DNA of 5,112 bases, taken from NCBI GenBank assembly GCA_012719195.1, contig JAAYAV010000303.1:1-5112 (forward strand), in the 5' to 3' direction. The notes under the pieces were generated by a model that did no database searches, had not been told where the DNA came from, and worked only from the letters and a program-made list of their open reading frames with translations. Origin of the DNA: Anaerolineae bacterium (GTDB taxonomy: Bacteria; Chloroflexota; Anaerolineae; DRVO01). The stretch's first letter is position 1. Each line of letters starts with the position of its first letter. The position numbers were made by a program, and so were the translations under genes. Of the stretch, positions 1-5,112 are shown piece by piece.

Positions 1-185
1 AGGCCGCCGATGTGGTCGAAGTGACCGTGGGTGCACACCAGGGCGCTGATGCTCACGCTGAGTTCCCCGGCCCGGGCCAGGACGCACTCCGGCTCGCCCC
101 CCGGATCGATGACGAGCGCTGTCTTGTCGTCGCCGTAGAGGTAGCAGTTGGCCTGCAGGGGGCCGAGTTGGAGCTGCTCGAGCAT
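1..185 (-). CDS. MBL-fold metallo-hydrolase, N-terminal fragment (partial)
   Basis: Only the first 61 codons are in the window; the gene continues past the left edge. The protein begins MLEQLQLGPLQANCYLYGDD and continues into a strand ending in VIDPGG. It then reaches the metal-binding signature THGHFDHIGG at about residues 52-61. That HxHxDH motif after an N-terminal 'xANCYL...IDPG' segment is typical of the glyoxalase II-like branch of the metallo-beta-lactamase superfamily. These are usually cytosolic hydrolases of about 200-220 residues that bind two metal ions. The substrate cannot be told from this fragment; hydroxyacylglutathione hydrolase-like or other thioester or phosphodiester hydrolysis is possible. 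The ATG at 183-185 is the only credible start: no ATG or GTG lies in frame upstream, and a GGAG (complement of 196-199) sits 10 nt before it, a slightly long spacing. The gene is divergent from proS and has its own good -10 box at 232-237. Confidence 0.88.
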   Translation of the reverse strand, partial: MLEQLQLGPLQANCYLYGDDKTALVIDPGGEPECVLARAGELSVSISALVCTHGHFDHIGG

Positions 186-212
186 GGGTTTCGGTCTCCG
201 AATGGGTGATAG

Positions 213-240
213 TTGATTGGGCCAGGAAAGCATTATAGGC
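213..240 (+). promoter_or_regulatory. Weak candidate promoter for the proS cluster
   Basis: TTGATT at 213-218 and TATAGG at 235-240 are separated by 16 bp and face proS. Each matches consensus at four of six positions, and the -10 lacks the strongly conserved final T. The candidate overlaps the opposing minus-strand -10 box, so the two promoters could compete. It is offered mainly because no better plus-strand promoter is visible between 186 and 335. Confidence 0.25.
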
Positions 241-261
241 GGCTGCAGTCGCGGATACCAA
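232..261 (-). promoter_or_regulatory. Promoter for the minus-strand MBL hydrolase gene
   Basis: On the minus strand, positions 232-237 read TATAAT, a perfect sigma70-type -10 box. Positions 256-261 read TTGGTA (4 of 6 matches to TTGACA) at 18-bp spacing. The predicted start would be near 225, giving a leader of about 40 nt before the ATG at 185. It stands out because the surrounding sequence is GC-rich. No experimental support is available. Confidence 0.55.
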
Positions 262-270
262 CCGAGACGG

Positions 271-286
271 CCGGGAGCATTCCCGG
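271..286 (+). other. Small hairpin in the proS leader
   Basis: CCGGGA (271-276) and TCCCGG (281-286) form a perfect 6-bp stem with a GCAT tetraloop. It lies about 50 nt before the proS start. No T-run follows, so it is not an intrinsic terminator. It may be a structural element of the leader or chance pairing in GC-rich DNA. Confidence 0.35.
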
Positions 287-324
287 GCGCGTCCAGGGGC
301 TTAGCGCGATCAAAGGCCGGAAGT

Positions 325-338
325 GGAGCAAGATCATG
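325..338 (+). promoter_or_regulatory. Ribosome binding site that sets the proS start
   Basis: GGAG at 325-328 lies 7 nt before the ATG at 336-338. The next in-frame ATG at 342 has only a GAGG directly abutting it, which is too close to act as its Shine-Dalgarno. An in-frame TTG at 213 would add 41 residues that resemble nothing in the family. The ATG at 336 is therefore preferred. Confidence 0.7.
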
Positions 339-2051
339 AGGATGAGTCGTCTTTTCGGCACCACTCTCAGGCACGACCCGGCCGACGCCGAGTTGGTGAG
401 CCACCGATTGCTGCTGCGTGCGGGCCTGGTGCGCGCCATCGCCGCCGGCATCTACTGCTACCTGCCTTTGGCCTACCGCTCCATGCGCCGGATCGAGGAG
501 ATCATACGTCAGGAGATGAACGCCATCGACGGGCAGGAGGTCCTGCTACCGGTGGTGCACCCAGCCGAGCTCTGGAAGGAGAGCGGCCGCTGGTTCAGTG
601 TTGGGCCGGAGTTGGTGCGCTTCGAGGACCGGGGCGGGCGTGACATGGTGCTCGCCATGACGCACGAGGAGCCGGTGACCGATCTCCTCCGCCGCGAGGT
701 CTCGTCCTATCGCCAACTGCCGCTGCTGGTCTACCAGTTCCAGGTGAAGTTCCGCGACGAACCTCGCTCGCGCGGCGGCCTGGTGCGCGTACGCGAATTC
801 ACCATGAAGGACGGCTATAGCGCTCACACCGACTTTGAGGATCTGGACCGCTTCTACCCCTATGTTCGCCAGGCCTATGAGAACGCCTTCCGTCGCTGCG
901 GCCTGGACGTGGTGGTGGTCGACGCAGACCCGGGAATGATGGGCGGGACGGCTTCGCATGAGTTCATGGTCCTGAGTGAAGCGGGTGAGGATACCCTGAT
1001 CCACTGCCAGGGTTGCGGCTATGCCGCCAACGCCGAGGCGGCCCGCTTCGCTAAGGGTGACCCGGTGGGCGGCGATCCGCTGCCCCTCGAGGAAGTGGCG
1101 ACTCCGGGCATGAAGACCATCCAGCAACTGGCCGACTTCCTGGGAGTACCGACACGGCAGACGGCCAAGGCGGTGTTCTACGTGGACCAGGACGGCGGCA
1201 TCATCTTCGCCGTCATCCGGGGCGACCTGGACGTCAACGAGGTCAAACTGGGCAACGCCCTGCGCGCCACGGAACTCCGCCCGGCCACCGACGCAGAGCT
1301 GGAGGCGGCGGGGATCGCGGCCGGCTACGCTTCTCCCATCGGGGTCAAGGGAGTGAAGGTGGTGGTGGACGACTCGCTGGTGGGCGCGGCCAACCTGGTT
1401 GCCGGCGCCAACCGGGCAGGCTTCCACTATCGCAACGCCAACTTCCCTCGCGACTTCCGCGCCGACCTGGTGACCGACATCGCTCTGGCTCGGCAGGGAG
1501 ACACGTGCTCTGTGTGTGGCGGAGAACTGGCCGATCAGCGCGGCATCGAGCTGGGCCACATCTTCAAGCTCGGCACCAAGTACAGCCAGGCTATGGGCGC
1601 CACCTACCTCGACCCGGATGGGCAAGAGAAGCCGATCGTTATGGGCTGCTATGGCATCGGCATTGGGCGCCTCATGGCGGCTGCCATCGAGCAGCACAAC
1701 GACGACAAAGGCATCATCTGGCCGCCGGCCATCGCGCCCTGCCAGGTGCACGTGGTCGGTCTGAACCTGGATCGGGCCGAGATCGCCGAGGCAGCCGAGA
1801 GCGTCTACGAGAGTCTGGGCAAGCGGTGGGAGGTTCTCTACGACGAGCGCAGCGAGCAGAGCGCCGGCGTCAAGTTCAACGACGCCGACCTTCTGGGGCT
1901 ACCGGTTCGCGTGACGGTGAGCGCCCGCAGCCTCAAGGCGGGCGGCGCCGAGGTGAAGGCGCGCTGGGCGGCCGCGTCCGAGGTGGTGCCGCTGGAGCGT
2001 TTGGAGGAGGCGGTGGAGGCGGCGCTGGCCAGTTGGCCGGGCCCGCAGTAG
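336..2051 (+). CDS. proS: Prolyl-tRNA synthetase (EC 6.1.1.15), bacterial type with editing insertion
   Basis: Charges tRNA-Pro with proline using ATP in the cytosol. At 571 residues it has the usual length of bacterial-type ProRS. Residues 1-220 carry the first half of the class II catalytic core, including THEEP (109-113) and the motif 2 FRDE (139-142) leading into REFTMKDGYSAH. Residues about 228-400 are the inserted YbaK-like domain, which in the family hydrolyses mischarged Ala-tRNA-Pro. K278, within TAKAVFY, aligns by eye with the editing lysine of E. coli ProRS. Two CxxC pairs, C224/C227 and C391/C394, bracket the insertion and could bind a metal. The core resumes with GHIFKLGTKYS and motif 3 GIGIGRL (440-446). 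The anticodon-binding domain runs from about residue 468 to the end and contains SARSLKAGGAEVKAR. It is the first gene of an apparent three-gene cluster. No truncation or missing catalytic motif was seen. Confidence 0.97.
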   Translation: MRMSRLFGTTLRHDPADAELVSHRLLLRAGLVRAIAAGIYCYLPLAYRSMRRIEEIIRQEMNAIDGQEVLLPVVHPAELWKESGRWFSVGPELVRFEDRGGRDMVLAMTHEEPVTDLLRREVSSYRQLPLLVYQFQVKFRDEPRSRGGLVRVREFTMKDGYSAHTDFEDLDRFYPYVRQAYENAFRRCGLDVVVVDADPGMMGGTASHEFMVLSEAGEDTLIHCQGCGYAANAEAARFAKGDPVGGDPLPLEEVATPGMKTIQQLADFLGVPTRQTAKAVFYVDQDGGIIFAVIRGDLDVNEVKLGNALRATELRPATDAELEAAGIAAGYASPIGVKGVKVVVDDSLVGAANLVAGANRAGFHYRNANFPRDFRADLVTDIALARQGDTCSVCGGELADQRGIELGHIFKLGTKYSQAMGATYLDPDGQEKPIVMGCYGIGIGRLMAAAIEQHNDDKGIIWPPAIAPCQVHVVGLNLDRAEIAEAAESVYESLGKRWEVLYDERSEQSAGVKFNDADLLGLPVRVTVSARSLKAGGAEVKARWAAASEVVPLERLEEAVEAALASWPGPQ

Positions 2052-2060
2052 CTCCGCACA

Positions 2061-2073
2061 GGAGGTCGAGGTG
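2061..2073 (+). promoter_or_regulatory. Ribosome binding site supporting a GTG start
   Basis: GGAGG at 2061-2065, within AGGAGGT, sits 5 nt before the GTG at 2071-2073. This close to ideal Shine-Dalgarno supports GTG as the start of the phosphodiesterase gene. The protein from that point opens directly with the conserved metal-binding strand of the family. Confidence 0.75.
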
Positions 2074-2568
2074 AAGCTAGCGGTTATCTCCGACATTCAC
2101 GACAACGTCTGGAAGCTGAGCGGAGTCCTGGCCAACATCCGCGAGGACGGCGCGCAGACCCTCATCGTCTGCGGTGACCTCTGCGCCCCGTTCACTCTGC
2201 AGACGATCGCCGAAGGCTTCACCGGTCCGATCGAGGTGGTGTTTGGCAACAACGACGGCGACCATTTCCTGCTCACGCGGGTGGCGGGTCGTCACCCGCA
2301 CGTGACGCTGCACGGCCAGTATGCCGAGCTGAAGCTGGACGGCGCGCTGGTGGCCGTCACGCACTACTCGGAGATAGGGCGGCGACTGACCACTGCCGGC
2401 GCCTTCGCAGCCGTCTTCTACGGACACTCACACCGGGCCGAGACGGTCAGGCACGGATCCTGCCTCGGTCTCAACCCCGGCGAAGTCATGGGCCGGCTGG
2501 GCCGATCCAGCTACGGCTGGTATGATACCGCCAGCGGCGAGGGCGGGATCCACGACCTGCGGGACTAG
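2071..2568 (+). CDS. YfcE/MJ0936-family metallophosphodiesterase
   Basis: A 165-residue calcineurin-like phosphoesterase, the usual length for the single-domain YfcE/MJ0936 family. These cytosolic enzymes use two divalent metal ions, often Mn or Ni, and cleave phosphodiester model substrates; the physiological substrate is generally unknown. The metal-ligand motifs appear in order: D8-x-H10 in VISDIHDN, G35-D36 in CGDL, G59-N60-N61-D62, T97-H98, and G118-H119-S120-H121 in YGHSHR. A closing NPGE stands at 135-138. Two positions differ from the commonest family pattern: Y99 follows the histidine of the TH motif where G is usual, and E138 replaces the S of NPGS. All metal ligands remain, so activity is expected. 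The gene starts 19 bp after proS, probably in the same transcript, but nothing links the two functions directly. Confidence 0.92.
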   Translation: MKLAVISDIHDNVWKLSGVLANIREDGAQTLIVCGDLCAPFTLQTIAEGFTGPIEVVFGNNDGDHFLLTRVAGRHPHVTLHGQYAELKLDGALVAVTHYSEIGRRLTTAGAFAAVFYGHSHRAETVRHGSCLGLNPGEVMGRLGRSSYGWYDTASGEGGIHDLRD

Positions 2569-2588
2569 CGCCGCTACAGGAGACACCA

Positions 2589-3242
2589 ATGGCAGCGACT
2601 GAGCGGGCTCGGCGGACGTGGCGGAAGATCGGTGGCGTGCGTCTGAGGGCGCTGCGCGAACGCTACGGGCTGAGCGCGGAGCAGGCGGCCACGGTGCTGT
2701 CCGTGGCGGAGCCGGAGGTGCGGGCCCGCGAGCTGGGCCTGCAGGAGGTCACCGACGAGGACGTGTGGCGGCTTGCCGCGCACCTCGGAATACCGGCCGC
2801 CGAGGTCCTGCGCGTGCCGGTACCGTCGCGGGAGGAGCCGTCGGACCGCAGTCTGACTCTGCGCCGGAAGGCGTTGGGCGCGGCGCTGGCGGTCCGGCGG
2901 GAAGAGTGTGGCCTGTCGCCCGAGACAGCGGAGGCGAGTGCCGGCCTGCCCGAAGGGAGGCTGCTGGGCGTGGAGCGGGGTGAGAGGGCTGCAACACTCT
3001 CCGACCTGGAGGCGCTCGCCGACCTGTACGCGTGCTCGCCGGAGGCGCTGCTCGAGGCTGGGGAGGCCTCAGGTGCTGTCCCTGATTCCGCGGCGGCACC
3101 GCAGGGCGAGGATGCGCGCGAGTTCATGCACCGGCCGGAGTCCAACCGCTACGTGTTGGCCGCCATGGCCTTGAGCCGGTTGGACGCCGAGGCGCTGTCT
3201 GCCCTAGAGGACGTGGTCGAGCTGTTGCGCCCAGCAGAATAG
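2589..3242 (+). CDS. Protein with two tandem Cro/CI-type helix-turn-helix domains
   Basis: A 217-residue protein that I cannot assign to a named gene. Residues about 17-74 (VRLRALRERYGLSAEQAATV onward, ending HLGIPAAEVL) match the XRE/Cro-CI pattern of five short helices. Residues about 96-156 repeat it: LGAALAVRREECGLSPETA, then GVERGERAATLSDLEALADL and ending CSPEALL. The second copy keeps the typical 'xxExGxxxPsLxxLxxLAxxY' spacing better than the first, whose recognition region is degenerate. A Pro/Ala/Gly-rich linker (157-172) leads to a C-terminal helix at about 185-214 that may mediate dimerisation. No signal peptide, membrane segment or enzymatic domain was seen. The start is ATG with AGGAG at 2578-2582, 6 nt upstream. 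It lies 20 bp after the phosphodiesterase and 154 bp before ino1. A DNA-binding regulator is the likely role; its target is unknown. Confidence 0.82.
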   Translation: MAATERARRTWRKIGGVRLRALRERYGLSAEQAATVLSVAEPEVRARELGLQEVTDEDVWRLAAHLGIPAAEVLRVPVPSREEPSDRSLTLRRKALGAALAVRREECGLSPETAEASAGLPEGRLLGVERGERAATLSDLEALADLYACSPEALLEAGEASGAVPDSAAAPQGEDAREFMHRPESNRYVLAAMALSRLDAEALSALEDVVELLRPAE

Positions 3243-3301
3243 GCTGTGGGTTCGCTGCTGCCGCAGGCCGGCCGGGAGCAACTCCCCGCGTCGGGCGGTG
3301 T

Positions 3302-3330
3302 TTGACCAATAGGTAGCGGGTGGCTATCAT
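3302..3330 (+). promoter_or_regulatory. Sigma70-type promoter of ino1
   Basis: TTGACC (3302-3307) and TATCAT (3325-3330) each match consensus at five of six positions and are separated by an optimal 17 bp. Transcription would start near 3337, leaving a leader of about 60 nt before the ino1 ATG. It is the best plus-strand promoter in the window and suggests ino1 is transcribed separately from the upstream cluster. Confidence 0.7.
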
Positions 3331-3338
3331 GCCGCCCG
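3317..3338 (+). promoter_or_regulatory. Inverted repeat centred on the ino1 -10 box (possible operator)
   Basis: CGGGTGGC (3317-3324) and GCCGCCCG (3331-3338) are inverted copies matching at 7 of 8 positions. The 6-bp spacer is exactly the TATCAT -10 hexamer. A dimeric regulator bound here would block RNA polymerase. The geometry is directly visible; an operator role is inference, and GC-rich half-sites can arise by chance. Confidence 0.35.
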
Positions 3339-3351
3339 TGTTCGGAATCCG

Positions 3352-3378
3352 GAGCGACCGGGTGCTCACCGGTCGCTC
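3352..3378 (+). other. Perfect 10-bp hairpin in the ino1 leader
   Basis: GAGCGACCGG (3352-3361) pairs perfectly with CCGGTCGCTC (3369-3378) around a 7-nt loop GTGCTCA. The stem ends 7 nt before the AGGAGG ribosome binding site and has no T-run after it, so it is not a terminator. It would lie inside the transcript from the 3302-3330 promoter. It may stabilise the mRNA or influence translation. Confidence 0.6.
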
Positions 3379-3385
3379 ATTGGTG

Positions 3386-3399
3386 AGGAGGAATTGATG
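3386..3399 (+). promoter_or_regulatory. Strong ribosome binding site that sets the ino1 start
   Basis: AGGAGG at 3386-3391 lies 5 nt before the ATG at 3397-3399. A TTG codon directly upstream at 3394 would be only 2 nt from the Shine-Dalgarno, so ATG is the preferred start. Confidence 0.85.
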
Positions 3400-4578
3400 G
3401 GGGACAAGGTCCGGGTAGCTGTGATCGGCGTGGGCAACTGCGCCTCGGCATTCATACAGGGAGTGCACTACTACCGCGACGCCTCTGAGAACGACTTCAT
3501 TCCCGGCCTGATGCACGTCAACTTGGGCGGGTACCACATCCGGGACATCGAGTTCACGGCGGCGTTCGACATTGACTCGCGCAAGGTGGGCAAGGACCTT
3601 TCCGAGGCCATGTGGGAGGAGCCCAACAACACGCTGCGCTTCGCCGATGTGCCGAAGCTAAACGTGCCCGTTTCCCGTGGCATGACGCACGACGGCCTGG
3701 GCAAGTACCTCAAGGAGAAGATCGAGAAGGCGCCGGGTGCTACCGCGGACATCGTCAGCATCCTCAAGGACACTAAGACTGACGTGGTGGTGTCTTACCT
3801 GCCCGTGGGTAGCGAGATGGCCACCAAGTGGTACGTGGAGCAGATCCTCGACGCCGGGTGTGGGTTCGTGAACTGCATCCCGGTGTTCATCGCCCGGGAA
3901 GGCTACTGGCAGACCCGCTTCAACCAGCGCGGCCTTCCGGTCATCGGCGACGACATCAAGAGCCAGGTCGGCGCGACCATCAGCCACCGCGTCCTCACCC
4001 GACTCTTCCGCGACCGCGGCGTCCGTATCGACCGCACCTACCAGCTGAACTTCGGTGGTAACACCGACTTCTACAACATGCTGGAGCGCGAGCGGCTGCA
4101 GAGCAAGAAGGAATCGAAGACCAATGCCGTCACCAGCCAGCTGGACTACGACCTGGGTGCCGACAACATCCACGTTGGTCCCAGCGACTACATCCCGTGG
4201 CTGAAGGACCGCAAGTGGTGCTACATCCGCATCGAGGGTACCACCTTCGGCGGTGCACCCCTCAACATGGAAGTGAAGCTGGAAGTCTGGGACAGCCCCA
4301 ACTCGGCCGGCGTGGTCATTGATGCCGTCCGCTGCTGCAAGCTGGCCCTGGACCGCGGCATCGCCGGCGCGCTGGAGGCTCCGAGCGCCTACTTCATGAA
4401 GAGCCCGCCCACCCAGCTCACCGACGACGAAGCGCGCGAGCGCCTCGAGCGCTACATCGCCAATGAGATCAAGCCCGATGACGCGATCGTGCTCCCGGCG
4501 GCGCAGCCGGCGGCGAGCAATGGCTCCAGCCGCAAGCGCAAGACCGAGGCCGAGAAGGCCGATGGCGGCGACGCCTAG
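3397..4578 (+). CDS. ino1: Inositol-1-phosphate synthase (EC 5.5.1.4)
   Basis: Converts D-glucose-6-phosphate to 1L-myo-inositol-1-phosphate in the cytosol with NAD as a recycled cofactor, the first committed step of inositol synthesis. The 393-residue protein opens with the Rossmann NAD-binding motif VAVIGVGNCAS (7-17) and GLMHVNLGGYHIRD (37-50). Family hallmarks follow: SYLPVGSE (133-140), GDDIKSQVGATI (184-195, including the active-site-type lysine K188), NFGGNTDFYNMLERERL (218-234), SKKESKT (236-242), GPSDYIPWLKDRKW (261-274) and WDSPNSAGVVIDAVR (298-312). From memory, the sequence closely resembles mycobacterial Ino1 along its length. About 30 extra residues at the C terminus form a polar, Ala/Lys-rich tail (SSRKRKTEAEK at 377-387) that is probably disordered. 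It has its own promoter and a strong terminator, so it looks monocistronic. The inositol could feed phosphatidylinositol, di-inositol-phosphate solutes or mycothiol-like thiols; nothing here decides which. Confidence 0.96.
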   Translation: MGDKVRVAVIGVGNCASAFIQGVHYYRDASENDFIPGLMHVNLGGYHIRDIEFTAAFDIDSRKVGKDLSEAMWEEPNNTLRFADVPKLNVPVSRGMTHDGLGKYLKEKIEKAPGATADIVSILKDTKTDVVVSYLPVGSEMATKWYVEQILDAGCGFVNCIPVFIAREGYWQTRFNQRGLPVIGDDIKSQVGATISHRVLTRLFRDRGVRIDRTYQLNFGGNTDFYNMLERERLQSKKESKTNAVTSQLDYDLGADNIHVGPSDYIPWLKDRKWCYIRIEGTTFGGAPLNMEVKLEVWDSPNSAGVVIDAVRCCKLALDRGIAGALEAPSAYFMKSPPTQLTDDEARERLERYIANEIKPDDAIVLPAAQPAASNGSSRKRKTEAEKADGGDA

Positions 4579-4610
4579 GCAGGCTCTAGCGAACGAGCTT
4601 CTGAGCGGCG

Positions 4611-4641
4611 CGTCCCACGCCAACCCGGCGTGGGACGTTTT
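4611..4641 (+). terminator. Intrinsic terminator after ino1
   Basis: CGTCCCACGCC (4611-4621) and GGCGTGGGACG (4627-4637) form a perfect 11-bp GC-rich stem around an AACCC loop, followed at once by TTTT (4638-4641). It begins 33 nt after the ino1 stop codon. The T-run is on the plus strand only, so it should end ino1 transcription and act weakly, if at all, on the converging gene. Confidence 0.88.
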
Positions 4642-4656
4642 CCGTTCCTGGGCCGG

Positions 4657-5112
4657 CTAGGCGCGCTCGGCCAGAACCGTGATGTACCAATGATTGCTGC
4701 GCGAGCTCTCCCCCGACCCCACAGCGCTCAGGGCGGAGCGCTCTTCCTCGGAGAGGCGGGCGAAGATGGCGCGGATCTCGGACGCAGCCGCGGGCGAGGC
4801 GTTGTCGGTCAGCGAGGACAGCGGTCGCAGCCGTTCTCGCAGCTCGAGCCGAAGGACAGTGAAACCGGCATGCTCGAGGGCGGTGCGCCACTCTGAGGGG
4901 CGGTACTCGCGCACGTGAGAGGGGTCGTGGAGCCGATCGAGCTGGTTCATGATGCGGTCCACCCACGGGTCCTCTAGGACTGAGCGGTCCTCGACAAGCA
5001 GCAGAGAGCCTGGCCGCAGTACGCGGTGCGCTTCGGAGAGGAATGCAGTCAGATCGCGGAAGTGGTGAGCGGCGCGGCGACAGGTGACCAGGTCGGCTGA
5101 CCCGGATGCGAG
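4657..5112 (-). CDS. Class I SAM-dependent methyltransferase, C-terminal part (partial)
   Basis: The reading frame enters from the right edge and ends at TAG (complement of 4657-4659), leaving 151 residues. It begins LASGSADLVTCRRAAHHFRD, followed by a segment ending EAHRVLRPGSLLLVEDRS. This is the motif IV to post-motif-IV region of UbiE/Methyltransf_11-type enzymes, where the last G of the usual RPGG is S. Next come DPSHVREYRPSEWRTALEHA and GFTVLRLELRERL, a pattern I recognise from uncharacterised bacterial methyltransferases annotated as class I. The SAM-binding motif I (GxGxG) must lie beyond the window. The substrate is unknown. An internal GTG at 4962 opens a shorter frame, but the conserved fold upstream shows it is not the start. 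The gene converges on ino1 with a 78-bp gap. Confidence 0.85.
   Translation of the reverse strand, partial: LASGSADLVTCRRAAHHFRDLTAFLSEAHRVLRPGSLLLVEDRSVLEDPWVDRIMNQLDRLHDPSHVREYRPSEWRTALEHAGFTVLRLELRERLRPLSSLTDNASPAAASEIRAIFARLSEEERSALSAVGSGESSRSNHWYITVLAERA

Noticed and set aside
213..335. An upstream TTG start that would extend ProRS by 41 residues
   Set aside because: The extension has no family similarity, lies over the promoter candidates, and lacks a Shine-Dalgarno as well placed as the one at 325-328.
186..335. A T-box riboswitch upstream of proS
   Set aside because: No T-box core sequence, specifier stem or terminator with a T-run was found, and the region is short for a full T-box.
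546..1751. A 401-codon open frame antisense to proS
   Set aside because: It is a shadow of proS in GC-rich DNA: its translation is rich in His, Arg, Ala and Val with no recognisable domain, while the plus strand encodes complete ProRS motifs.
3266..3303. A terminator between the HTH gene and ino1
   Set aside because: There is a GGCCGGCC palindrome and a 5-bp GGGAG/CTCCC stem with a 3-nt loop, but the only T-run (3301-3303) is 14 nt away from the stem and short.
3658..4623. A 321-codon open frame antisense to ino1
   Set aside because: Its composition is low-complexity (Ala, Val, Leu, Asp), it shows no domain, and it runs through the terminator stem; the plus strand is clearly ino1.
4657..4962. 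A short minus-strand gene starting at the GTG at 4962
   Set aside because: The frame stays open to the right edge and encodes the conserved methyltransferase segment (DLVTCRRAAHHF), so the true start is outside the window.
1..5112. CRISPR arrays, insertion sequences, tRNA or rRNA genes, attachment sites
   Set aside because: No direct repeat arrays, terminal inverted repeats with a transposase, or tRNA/rRNA-like sequence was seen on either strand.

Overview
This 5.1 kb window is ordinary chromosomal DNA from a high-GC bacterium. Its six genes are densely packed, and there are no mobile elements, repeats, CRISPR arrays or RNA genes. The bacterial-type prolyl-tRNA synthetase with its inserted editing domain, the Actinobacteria-like inositol-1-phosphate synthase, strong Shine-Dalgarno sequences and one GTG start would fit Chloroflexota or Actinomycetota (or a related lineage). 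This taxonomic placement is only an inference.

Layout. (1) 1-185, minus strand: the N-terminal end of a metallo-beta-lactamase-fold hydrolase, running off the left edge. (2) 186-335: a 150-bp divergent intergenic region. It has a perfect TATAAT -10 box for the minus-strand gene and a small hairpin in the leader of the plus-strand gene. (3) 336-3242, plus strand: a compact three-gene cluster with 19- and 20-bp gaps. It holds proS (prolyl-tRNA synthetase), a small YfcE/MJ0936-type metallophosphodiesterase and a protein with two tandem Cro/CI-like helix-turn-helix domains; the three are probably co-transcribed. (4) 3243-3396: a 154-bp intergenic region with a good sigma70-type promoter (TTGACC, 17 bp, TATCAT), an imperfect inverted repeat centred on its -10 box, and a perfect 10-bp hairpin just before a strong ribosome binding site. 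(5) 3397-4578, plus strand: ino1, inositol-1-phosphate synthase, as its own transcription unit, ending in a clear intrinsic terminator at 4611-4641. (6) 4657-5112, minus strand: the C-terminal part of a class I SAM-dependent methyltransferase, convergent with ino1 and running off the right edge.

How the genes relate. proS supplies charged tRNA-Pro. Its two downstream partners look like housekeeping or accessory passengers with no obvious biochemical link to it. ino1 makes inositol-1-phosphate from glucose-6-phosphate, the first step towards inositol phospholipids, inositol compatible solutes or inositol-based thiols. No other gene of that pathway is in the window. The structured ino1 promoter and leader, beside a gene for a putative DNA-binding protein, is the part most worth a closer look. 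I see no convincing new biological system here.
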